Shown: positions 1-5,217 of the stretch, piece by piece | How the letters are laid out: each line of letters opens with the position of its first letter | Numbering within the stretch: the stretch's first letter is position 1 | From: Anaerolineae bacterium CG2_30_58_95 | GTDB lineage: Bacteria > Chloroflexota > Anaerolineae > Anaerolineales > Villigracilaceae | Direction of reading: 5' to 3' | DNA length: 5,217 nt | NCBI GenBank assembly: GCA_001872165.1 | Contig: MNXK01000110.1 | Coordinates: 1 to 5,217 of the forward strand | The notes under the pieces: model-generated | Database searches by the model: none | Seen by the model: only the letters and a program-made list of their open reading frames with translations | What the model was told of the DNA's origin: nothing | Position numbers and translations under genes: made by a program

Positions 1-7
1 CGAGGGG

Positions 8-1135
8 TTAGGTTTGTAAACTCCGTCGGTAAAGCCTGTGCATCTTGTAAAAATCTATCCCAAAGTTCTGCAACTCGCGCTGCATCTTTTCGTTCTCCAT
101 GCCAATCTGCACCACCTCGGCATGGTGGTAGCGCTGATTCTCGGTCACGCTTTTGAACATTTCGCTATATAAGATCGCCGTCCCGCCTGAGCCGCGATAT
201 TCGGCGATCATCCCCGCGCCGTTGATGTTGATCCAGTCGGTGGTGCGCAGTTCGCGCAGGATGGTGATCCAGCCAAAGGGGAAGAGGCGGCCTTTCGTCT
301 TTTGCAGCGCGGCGGAAAGATCCGGGTAGGCGAACAGGAAGCCGACCGGCTGATCGTCTTTCATCACGATCTTGATCAGGCTGGGATCGGCAAACCAGAG
401 CATCTGGTTCGCCAGTGCGTTCACTTCCTCGTCGGTGATGGGCGTGCCGCCCTGCGCGCCAGCCAGCACGCCGTTATAGAGCGCCTTCAGGCCGCCGAGC
501 ATGGCGCGCAGTTCGCGGCGCGTGCGGAAGCGGGCGATGTGCAAACCGCGCCGCTGCTGGATGCGCGCCGAAAGCTCGTGGATGCGCTGCGGAAACTGGA
601 TGTCTGCACTCATGTAGCCGGAGAGGATGTCGTTGGCTTTCTCGAAACCCAGCGCCTCGATCAGTTCGGGATAATAGGGCAGGTTGTACGGCAGCCCAAA
701 GGCCGGACGACGCTCGAAGCCTTTGACCAGCAGCCCCAAGCCGTCCAGCGCGGTAAAGCCCTTCGGGCCAAAGATTTTATTCAGACCACGCCGGCGCGCC
801 CAGTCGAAGGCCAGCGTGAAGAGTCCGCGCGCGGCTGCCAGGTTATTTTCGCACTCGAAGAGATAGAAGAAAGCCGTCTTCTCGTGGTTGTAGTCGTTGT
901 AGAGACGGTTGTCCAGCACGGCCAGGCGGCCAATGGCCTGTCCGCTTTCGTAAGCGAGGAAAAAGGCGGCGGCAGAATGCCTGTAAAACGGATAGCGGCG
1001 CGGGTCCAGGCGGGCGCGCTCGTCCATCGCCAGGGGCGGCGCCCACTGCGGAATGTCGCGGTAGATGCGGAAGGGCAGGGAGAGGAAGTCACGCACTCGC
1101 TTGCGATTGGCGGGGTTGAGGTGGATGATTTCCAT
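8..1135 (-). CDS. GNAT-fold N-acyltransferase, substrate unknown
   Basis: This gene encodes 375 residues and is complete, with ATG at 1135-1133 and TAA at 10-8. It resembles the long, two-lobed acyl-CoA N-acyltransferase proteins common in environmental bacteria. The N-terminal lobe (about 1-175) has the blocks IYRDIPQWAPPL (24-35), PFYRHSAAAFFLAY (49-62), IGRLAVLDN (68-76) and GPKGFTALDGLGLLVKGFE (123-141), which I recognise from that family. The C-terminal lobe (about 195-375) carries a glycine-rich loop, YRGSGGTAIL (313-322), that matches the R-x-x-G-x-x acetyl-CoA pyrophosphate-binding signature. It is followed by VVQIGMENEKMQRELQNFG (341-359), placed like the late strand and helix of a GNAT domain. 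There is no signal peptide or membrane segment, so a cytosolic enzyme is expected. No convincing Shine-Dalgarno precedes the ATG, but the conserved N-terminus begins right there. It lies 73 bp downstream of the transporter in the same direction and may be read from its promoter. The fold assignment is fairly secure; the acyl acceptor is unknown. Confidence 0.85.
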   Translation of the reverse strand: MEIIHLNPANRKRVRDFLSLPFRIYRDIPQWAPPLAMDERARLDPRRYPFYRHSAAAFFLAYESGQAIGRLAVLDNRLYNDYNHEKTAFFYLFECENNLAAARGLFTLAFDWARRRGLNKIFGPKGFTALDGLGLLVKGFERRPAFGLPYNLPYYPELIEALGFEKANDILSGYMSADIQFPQRIHELSARIQQRRGLHIARFRTRRELRAMLGGLKALYNGVLAGAQGGTPITDEEVNALANQMLWFADPSLIKIVMKDDQPVGFLFAYPDLSAALQKTKGRLFPFGWITILRELRTTDWININGAGMIAEYRGSGGTAILYSEMFKSVTENQRYHHAEVVQIGMENEKMQRELQNFGIDFYKMHRLYRRSLQT

Positions 1136-1146
1136 AAATCGGGATC

Positions 1147-1213
1147 CGTAAAACGTAAAACGTGAAACGTAAATTACGCCTTACGTTTTACGCAATACGC
1201 TTTACGTTTCACG
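1147..1213. repeat. Mirrored 7-bp tandem repeat array
   Basis: Four plus-oriented heptads run 1147-1174: CGTAAAA, CGTAAAA, CGTGAAA, CGTAAAT. After a short junction, five units in the opposite sense follow at 1179-1213: CCTTACG, TTTTACG, CAATACG, CTTTACG, TTTCACG. The consensus in one sense is CGTRAAA. Because the halves mirror each other, they form perfect inverted repeats: 13 bp at 1161-1173 with 1201-1213, 12 bp at 1147-1158 with 1181-1192, and a small palindrome at 1168-1178. The array fills the gap between the transporter and the acyltransferase and overlaps the transporter stop codon. No T-run follows on the transcribed strand, so it is not a standard intrinsic terminator. It looks like a short tandemly repeated repetitive sequence (heptanucleotide type) and is probably dispersed in the genome, which cannot be tested here. 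Confidence 0.85.
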
Positions 1214-2531
1214 CTTTCGCCTTTGTGCGTTCAGCATCCGCGCGCGCCGCCATTTGAGCGCGCAGCGTCTTGATGTCGCCGTCCACGAAGAACAGCGCTC
1301 CCAGGTACAGGAAGAAGCACAATACCCAGGTGGAGACAGAGATGCTCAAAATGGCGGTCTGTTTGGTCGTAGCAAGGGCAATTGCCCCGGCGATGATGGG
1401 CGCCAGCGCCGCGCCGCTGTTCTCGATGAAGTATTCTATCGCCTGGGCCGTCGAGCGCACCTCGGGCAGTGTGATGTCGAAAATGGTCGAGAGCACGTTG
1501 GGCGAAGAGAACGGCATGAAGAGCGCGGTCAGAGCCATCAGGATGAAAAAGGTGGTGCGCTCTTCGACTGGCGTCAGCAGGGCCAAAAGAAGAAAGACGG
1601 CGCCCAGGATGACCCCCGCGCTGGAGACGAGGATGCGGCCTTTCTTGGTGCGTTTGAACAGCCAGTCGCCCAATGCGCCGCCGACGAAGTATCCTGCGGA
1701 CAGGATGAGGATGACCGGCGCCATGACAAAGAGGACGGAGTTGTTGTCATAACCGCGCTCGGTCAACAGGTAACCGATGAAGAAGTAGGTGATCACGTTC
1801 CAGGGAAAGACGCCGGCAAACCCTTGCAGGAAGATGAACCACATCGTGCGCTTCTTTAGTACGTCTTTGGTAGCGGCCCAAGAGAAGCGGAATTGGCCGA
1901 TCTCTTCCATACCCTCGAACTCCGGCTCGGCCTTGCCGCGCGGCATATCTTTGATGCCGAAAAAGATGACAGCCGCCATGACGATGCCCAACGAACCAGT
2001 GATCAGGAAAATGGTGCGCCAGCCCTCCAGGTGGAAGATTTTCCCGTCCAGCAAGGGGGCGATCATCAGAGCCAGGATCATGCCCATCAAATAGCCAAGC
2101 GGCTGAGGCACCTGCAAGATGCCGTAGACTTTGCCGCGTATCTTGGGGCCGAAGTAATCTGCCACCAGGCTGTAAAGGCCCGGATAGGAAGAATCGTCAA
2201 TGCCGGTGGAGGCACGCGTGGCAAGGAACTGCGGGTACGTCCGCACCAACGAACTCAGCCAGGTCGTCAAGCCCCAGATGAGCGAGGCCAGCGCCAGCAG
2301 CTTGGCGCGCGCGTAGCGGTCGTAGAGATAACCCCAAAGGGGGTAGAGGATCGTGCCGACGATCAGCGCCCCGGAGTTGACCAATCCCCATTGCAAGTCA
2401 TTCAAGTGGAAGGCGCCGCTGATTGGGATTTGCAAAGAGCCGATCAGCAGCTTATCCGTCTGGTGCAGGAAGATGAACAGGAAGAACACGATCACGACGA
2501 ACACTGGATAGAAATTACGCTTTTTCTTCAT
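1209..2531 (-). CDS. Major facilitator superfamily (MFS) transporter
   Basis: This 440-residue integral membrane protein has the usual MFS length and about twelve hydrophobic segments in two halves, separated by a charged central loop (about 195-225). Segment 1 is at 8-22 and segment 2 around 48-66. The signature cytoplasmic loop 2-3 motif (motif A) reads GYLYDRYARAK (67-77) with G67, D71, R72 and R75 in place. A degenerate copy, GGALGDWLFKRTKKGR (284-299), follows in the second half. HQTDKLLIG (23-31) in and after segment 1 and DYFGPKIRGKVYGI (125-138) resemble spinster-like or organic-anion MFS carriers; this subfamily placement is tentative and the substrate is unknown. The frame stays open for 61 codons upstream to 2714. 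I chose the ATG at 2531-2529 because MKKKRNF leads straight into segment 1, a GAGGA Shine-Dalgarno precedes it, and the upstream codons run through a consensus promoter. The last residues and TGA stop are encoded inside the 7-bp repeat array. Confidence 0.93.
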   Translation of the reverse strand: MKKKRNFYPVFVVIVFFLFIFLHQTDKLLIGSLQIPISGAFHLNDLQWGLVNSGALIVGTILYPLWGYLYDRYARAKLLALASLIWGLTTWLSSLVRTYPQFLATRASTGIDDSSYPGLYSLVADYFGPKIRGKVYGILQVPQPLGYLMGMILALMIAPLLDGKIFHLEGWRTIFLITGSLGIVMAAVIFFGIKDMPRGKAEPEFEGMEEIGQFRFSWAATKDVLKKRTMWFIFLQGFAGVFPWNVITYFFIGYLLTERGYDNNSVLFVMAPVILILSAGYFVGGALGDWLFKRTKKGRILVSSAGVILGAVFLLLALLTPVEERTTFFILMALTALFMPFSSPNVLSTIFDITLPEVRSTAQAIEYFIENSGAALAPIIAGAIALATTKQTAILSISVSTWVLCFFLYLGALFFVDGDIKTLRAQMAARADAERTKAKA

Positions 2532-2538
2532 GTCTGGG

Positions 2539-2543
2539 TCCTC
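2539..2543 (-). promoter_or_regulatory. Shine-Dalgarno deciding the transporter start
   Basis: On the minus strand GAGGA lies 7 nt before the ATG at 2531-2529. It supports this start over the longer open frame reaching to 2714. Confidence 0.65.
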
Positions 2544-2576
2544 GTTTCTGCAAGAAGTTGGTGCTAGAGAGTGTTT

Positions 2577-2591
2577 TGCCAGTACCTGGCA
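2577..2591. promoter_or_regulatory. 15-bp palindrome in transporter leader
   Basis: TGCCAG-TAC-CTGGCA is a perfect 6-bp inverted repeat with a 3-nt centre. It sits between the predicted promoter (2643-2651) and the transporter start codon, about 45 bp upstream of the ATG. It could be an operator for a dimeric repressor, a small leader RNA hairpin, or a fragment of a dispersed REP-like palindrome. The sequence alone does not decide between these. The palindrome is certain; a role for it is a guess. Confidence 0.4.
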
Positions 2592-2642
2592 CAGGTGAAA
2601 TTCGTTTTTAACCACAGATACGTCTTGGTAACAATCGACAAA

Positions 2643-2651
2643 ATTATACCA
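2643..2651 (-). promoter_or_regulatory. Extended -10 promoter for transporter
   Basis: Read on the minus strand this is TGGTATAAT, a perfect match to the bacterial extended -10 consensus TGnTATAAT. No good -35 hexamer stands 16-18 bp upstream, which fits extended -10 promoters, since these can work without one. Transcription would start near 2636 and give a leader of about 105 nt before the transporter ATG. It is the best sigma-70-type element I see in the window, and it is correctly oriented for the transporter and possibly the downstream acyltransferase. Confidence 0.55.
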
Positions 2652-2791
2652 TTGCACTTTGAAAACCGAATAAAGCTTCCTGAACAGGGTCAGCGTGGGC
2701 GCGGACAGCCACATAAAAAAGCATAGGTTCTGTTCTTCCTGGAATAAGATCGCGGTATGACAATCACGGCGTCTATTTCAGGAGGAACAGG

Positions 2792-2911
2792 ATGGTCAAA
2801 GAGATCAGCGTCCGCTTGCTCCGCTCTCTGCTGGTCTGCAACGTCCGTGGACGCGCAATGGCCGGGCGGGGAGAATGTGGGGAGGAAAGAGGGAGACAGT
2901 GGAGATTTTGA
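2792..2911 (+). CDS. Doubtful 39-residue ORF with strong Shine-Dalgarno
   Basis: An ATG at 2792 follows AGGAGGA (2780-2786) at a spacing of 5 nt, the strongest ribosome-binding site in the window. The frame ends at TGA 2909-2911. The product begins MVKEISVRLLRSLLVC and becomes arginine- and glycine-rich (GRAMAGRGECGEERGRQWRF at 20-39), partly because it runs into a purine-rich tract. I recognise no family and see no membrane segment. It could be a true small protein or leader peptide, the 5' remnant of a decayed gene, or chance. The odd composition of its second half argues for remnant or chance. Confidence 0.2.
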   Translation: MVKEISVRLLRSLLVCNVRGRAMAGRGECGEERGRQWRF

Positions 2912-2914
2912 AAT

Positions 2915-2942
2915 TGTTAACTGTTGGCGATTAGCAGTTGGC
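2915..2942. repeat. Four-unit 7-bp tandem repeat
   Basis: Four adjacent heptads, TGTTAAC, TGTTGGC, GATTAGC and AGTTGGC, share the pattern NRTTRRC. The period equals that of the array at 1147-1213, but the unit sequence differs. It lies in non-coding DNA 55 bp upstream of the helicase start. Such degenerate heptad strings recur between genes in some filamentous and anaerobic bacteria; I infer from memory that this is one of them. Confidence 0.6.
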
Positions 2943-2945
2943 CTC

Positions 2946-2974
2946 TTGCGCTGGCGTGTTTTTTCCTGTATGCT
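2946..2974 (+). promoter_or_regulatory. Weak candidate promoter for helicase gene
   Basis: TTGCGC (2946-2951) and TATGCT (2969-2974) are 17 bp apart and match the sigma-70 -35 and -10 consensus at 3 and 4 of 6 positions. Transcription from here would start near 2981, leaving a leader of only about 17 nt that still holds the AGGGA site. Position and spacing are right but the match is poor. The gene might instead be read from further upstream. Confidence 0.25.
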
Positions 2975-2983
2975 TGTCTCATC

Positions 2984-2988
2984 AGGGA
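2984..2988 (+). promoter_or_regulatory. Shine-Dalgarno of helicase gene
   Basis: AGGGA lies 9 nt before the ATG at 2998. It supports that start over an in-frame GTG at 2956, which would add 14 residues without family resemblance, and over the internal ATG at 3022. Confidence 0.5.
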
Positions 2989-2997
2989 AATTACCTA

Positions 2998-5217
2998 ATG
3001 CAACTTTACGAAGCACTTTCAATGCACGTTACGGCATGGCGGGAAGATGGATATAAGCACGATGAGTTTCCCGCGATTGCTGAGATTTTGGAGTGGGCGC
3101 GCCAACCGGATGTGCCTGCTTTCCGTTTGCGCGCGCCACAGCTAAGGGCATTGGAAACCTGCTGGTATTTGCGACTGGTGGAACAGACGCCGCATATCTT
3201 TGACCTGTATCAAAAGTTATTCCCCAAGAAGAAAGAACTACTCGAAGCCTTTGGCATTCCCGATGAAGCGTTCGGTCGCGCGGATTACGATATGGACGCA
3301 TTGCTGGGTTTCATCAAAACCGATGCGGACTTTGTAAAAGAGTTCCATCTTGAAACAGTACGCGAAACGCTGACTCTCGATTACCCCAGTTACATTCTTG
3401 CGCTGGCAATGGGCGCGGGCAAGACAGTATTGATTGGCGCAATCTTCGCGACCGAATTTGCAATGGCGCAGGAATATCCCGATAACGGCTTTGTGGAGAA
3501 CGCGCTGGTGTTTGCCCCGGGCAAAACCATCATCGAGAGTTTGCGCGAATTGGCGGAGATGAATTATGAAGCAGTCTTGCCACCGCGTATGTATAAGTCG
3601 TTTGCGGCGACGCTCAAGTTAACTTTCACCCGCGACGGCGACCCTGATATTCCTGTCACGCGCGGCAGTTCGTGGAATGTGATTGTCACCAACACAGAGA
3701 AAATCCGCATCCAGAAAGAGACCATTCGCAAGAGCGACATGCCGACTCTGTTTGACATGGAAAAGGAAGATGAGGCCAAAGCCGAGATTGCGAATTTGCG
3801 CTTGCAAGCCATAGCGAGTTTGCCCAAGTTGGCAATATTCTCCGATGAGGCGCACCATACTTATGGTCAGAAAATGGACGCGGGTTTGAAGAAAGTCCGC
3901 AAGACAGTGGATTATCTGCATAATCCGCATTCTGCATCAGAAGCACGCCAAACCCATGAAACGCAACTGGTGTGTGTGATCAATACGACGGGTACGCCAT
4001 TTTTCCAGAGACAACCCTTGCGCGACGTCGTGATCTGGTATGGACTTTCAGAAGGCATACGCGATGGCATTTTGAAGGAAGTGGCGGGCAATATTTACGG
4101 CATTGATTTTAAGGGCAATGAGAATGAGTATCTTTCGTTTGTGGTGGAGGACTTTTTCAAAACCTATGGCAAGGTTGCGCTTCCCGATGGCACACCCGCC
4201 AAACTGGCAATCTTTTTCCCGCAAACCGATGACGTAGCCGAACTGCGCCCGATCATCGAAACCATGCTGACGAAGATCGGACTTTCGCCCGCGTTGATTT
4301 TAGAACATCACACCAAGAAGGAAAGCAAGGCGGACTTCGACCGCTTCAAATCAAAGGACTCGCCGCATCGTCTCGCTCTTTTGGTTGATCGCGGCGTGGA
4401 AGGCTGGAACGTGCCATCGCTGTTCGCCTGCGCGCTGGCGCGGCAGCTCAGAAGCAGTAACAACTTTGTCCTGCAAGCCGCTTCGCGTTGTCTGCGGCAG
4501 GTGGCGGGCAACGAAAAAAAGGCACGTATTTATCTTTCGATTGAAAATCGAAGCGTGCTCGACCGCCAGTTACAGGAAACCTACGGCGAGACATTTGCCG
4601 CGTTGCTCGGCGGCGAGACGCATAGCAAACGAGCCATCATCACCCTGAAAAAAGTGGAACTGCCTCCGCTGGTCCTCCGCAGAGTCATTCGCAGTGTCCA
4701 ACGCGTGGAGAAAGCGAGACAACCCATTCATTTGACGCGTCCCGCCATCGGCGCGGATAAGGGCGCAGTCATCGCCTACACACCCAGCGAGAGCGGCAAA
4801 CTGCAAGTCGCCGACCGCGTTGCAACATTGTACGATGTAGATACCTTTGATCTGTACACCACCGCGCAAGATTTGGCGCGCAATTATCGTTTGGAAGCCT
4901 TCGACCTTTTGAGCGAATTGCGCCGCATGTACCCCGAAGGAGCCTTGCCCGTTTCGCATTACACCGAACTGGCAAAGCAAATCGAAAAGCAGACCTCGCA
5001 ATATGAAACCGTCGAAGAGACAGTGGAAGTGGCGCTGGCATTGGTGAAGAAAGACGGCTTCGAGAAGGTCACAGACGAACAGGGCAATGAGACTTACACG
5101 GCGGAGATTTCCTACCCGATTGACCGCGAACATTTGCTCATACATTATGAGCAGTGGCAGAAGCAAGCCGGCAGGTTTGGCTTTCATTACACGCCCTATA
5201 ACTTCGATTCAAACCCC
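2998..5217 (+). CDS. Type III restriction Res-like DEAH helicase, 3' truncated by window
   Basis: 740 codons are open from ATG 2998 to the window edge without a stop; the C-terminus lies outside. It is an SF2 helicase/ATPase of the kind found in type III restriction endonuclease subunits, expected to hydrolyse ATP while moving on or sensing DNA before cleavage. Motifs in order: Q-motif-like LRAPQLRALE (44-53, Q48); motif I ALAMGAGKT (135-143, K142); Ia ALVFAPGKT (169-177); Ib-like VTNTEKIR (230-237); motif II SDEAHH (282-287, a DEAH box); III NTTGTP (329-334); IV KLAIFFPQTD (402-411); V LVDRGVEGWNVPSL (462-475); VI QAASRCLRQ (493-501, arginines R497 and R500). All key catalytic residues are present, so the ATPase should be active. 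Beyond 510, YLSIENRSVLDRQLQETYGE matches the post-helicase part of these subunits. No PD-(D/E)xK nuclease motif is visible yet; it would normally follow. No mod methyltransferase precedes it. Alternatively it is the helicase of another multi-gene defence system. Confidence 0.88.
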   Translation, partial: MQLYEALSMHVTAWREDGYKHDEFPAIAEILEWARQPDVPAFRLRAPQLRALETCWYLRLVEQTPHIFDLYQKLFPKKKELLEAFGIPDEAFGRADYDMDALLGFIKTDADFVKEFHLETVRETLTLDYPSYILALAMGAGKTVLIGAIFATEFAMAQEYPDNGFVENALVFAPGKTIIESLRELAEMNYEAVLPPRMYKSFAATLKLTFTRDGDPDIPVTRGSSWNVIVTNTEKIRIQKETIRKSDMPTLFDMEKEDEAKAEIANLRLQAIASLPKLAIFSDEAHHTYGQKMDAGLKKVRKTVDYLHNPHSASEARQTHETQLVCVINTTGTPFFQRQPLRDVVIWYGLSEGIRDGILKEVAGNIYGIDFKGNENEYLSFVVEDFFKTYGKVALPDGTPAKLAIFFPQTDDVAELRPIIETMLTKIGLSPALILEHHTKKESKADFDRFKSKDSPHRLALLVDRGVEGWNVPSLFACALARQLRSSNNFVLQAASRCLRQVAGNEKKARIYLSIENRSVLDRQLQETYGETFAALLGGETHSKRAIITLKKVELPPLVLRRVIRSVQRVEKARQPIHLTRPAIGADKGAVIAYTPSESGKLQVADRVATLYDVDTFDLYTTAQDLARNYRLEAFDLLSELRRMYPEGALPVSHYTELAKQIEKQTSQYETVEETVEVALALVKKDGFEKVTDEQGNETYTAEISYPIDREHLLIHYEQWQKQAGRFGFHYTPYNFDSNP

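Larger units (their letters stand above)
2652..2997. other. Divergent intergenic region, no convincing gene
   Basis: This stretch separates the minus-strand transporter promoter from the plus-strand helicase gene. Both strands hold open frames of about 100 codons (2757-3056 plus, 2690-3022 minus), but neither shows a recognisable domain and they overlap each other. The plus frame also runs into the start of the helicase gene. The minus frame covers the helicase start and its translation includes the repeat-derived TANRQQLT. What can be named is a 39-codon ORF with a strong Shine-Dalgarno (2792-2911), a purine-rich tract (about 2865-2913), a 7-bp-period repeat (2915-2942) and a weak promoter just before the helicase gene. 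A decayed gene remnant around 2757-2890 is possible but I could not identify one. Confidence 0.5.

Noticed and set aside
302..1165. 287-codon plus-strand open frame
   Set aside because: It is antisense to the acyltransferase, has a biased composition (valine runs, Q/R/A-rich) and no domain, and runs into the repeat array. It is a shadow of the real gene.
1147..1213. CRISPR-like or intrinsic terminator reading of the repeats
   Set aside because: Units are 7 bp with no spacers, so it is not a CRISPR array. No U-run follows the stems on the minus-strand transcript, so it is not a standard terminator.
1254..2567. Several plus-strand open frames of 100-224 codons opposite the transporter
   Set aside because: Their translations are hydrophilic D/Q/G/R-rich complements of membrane helices, typical antisense shadows without domains or start signals.
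2532..2714. 61-codon N-terminal extension of the transporter (start at 2714)
   Set aside because: It would place the coding start upstream of the consensus promoter. The added residues are not membrane-like and resemble no MFS N-terminus, and the ATG at 2531 has its own Shine-Dalgarno.
2644..2724. 26-codon minus-strand frame (MLFYVAVRAHADP...) upstream of the transporter
   Set aside because: It ends inside the predicted -10 element, so it would not be on the transporter transcript, and it lacks a clear ribosome-binding site.
2690..3022. 110-codon minus-strand frame across the gap
   Set aside because: It covers the helicase start, and its middle (TANRQQLT) is a translation of the 7-bp repeat, a common source of false ORFs.
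2757..3056. 99-codon plus-strand frame from ATG 2757
   Set aside because: It overlaps the helicase start in another frame, crosses the repeat array and has no known domain. The 39-codon frame with the strong Shine-Dalgarno is the better small candidate here, though itself doubtful.
4570..5187. 205-codon minus-strand open frame
   Set aside because: It lies wholly opposite the helicase reading frame, which has clear family sequence there. No recognisable domain is present.

Overview
The window looks like an accessory stretch of a moderately GC-rich bacterial chromosome. It holds two genes on the minus strand and, facing the other way, one very long gene on the plus strand that runs off the right edge. 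The two intergenic gaps carry short repeats with a 7-bp period. From recollection of such repeats and of similar GNAT proteins, the source may be a Chloroflexota (Anaerolineae-type) genome. That assignment is an inference; nothing here is a phylogenetic marker.

Left part (1-2531, minus strand): a 440-residue, 12-segment major facilitator transporter (2531 to 1209) is followed 73 bp downstream by a 375-residue GNAT-fold acyltransferase (1135 to 8). They share direction and could be co-transcribed. The gap between them is filled by a mirrored array of 7-bp units, which also supplies the transporter's stop codon.

Middle (2532-2997): a 466-bp divergent intergenic region with no convincing gene. 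It contains a perfect extended -10 element (TGGTATAAT, minus strand), a leader of about 105 nt with a 15-bp palindrome and a good Shine-Dalgarno for the transporter. It also has a doubtful 39-codon ORF with a strong Shine-Dalgarno, a purine-rich tract and a second 7-bp-period array.

Right part (2998-5217, plus strand): 740 uninterrupted codons of an SF2 DEAD/DEAH helicase of the type III restriction enzyme (Res) kind, with all core ATPase/helicase motifs readable. The gene has no stop in the window. Its expected C-terminal nuclease domain and any methyltransferase or other partner would lie beyond position 5217. This is the likely defence component of the locus. The two left-hand genes show no obvious functional link to it.
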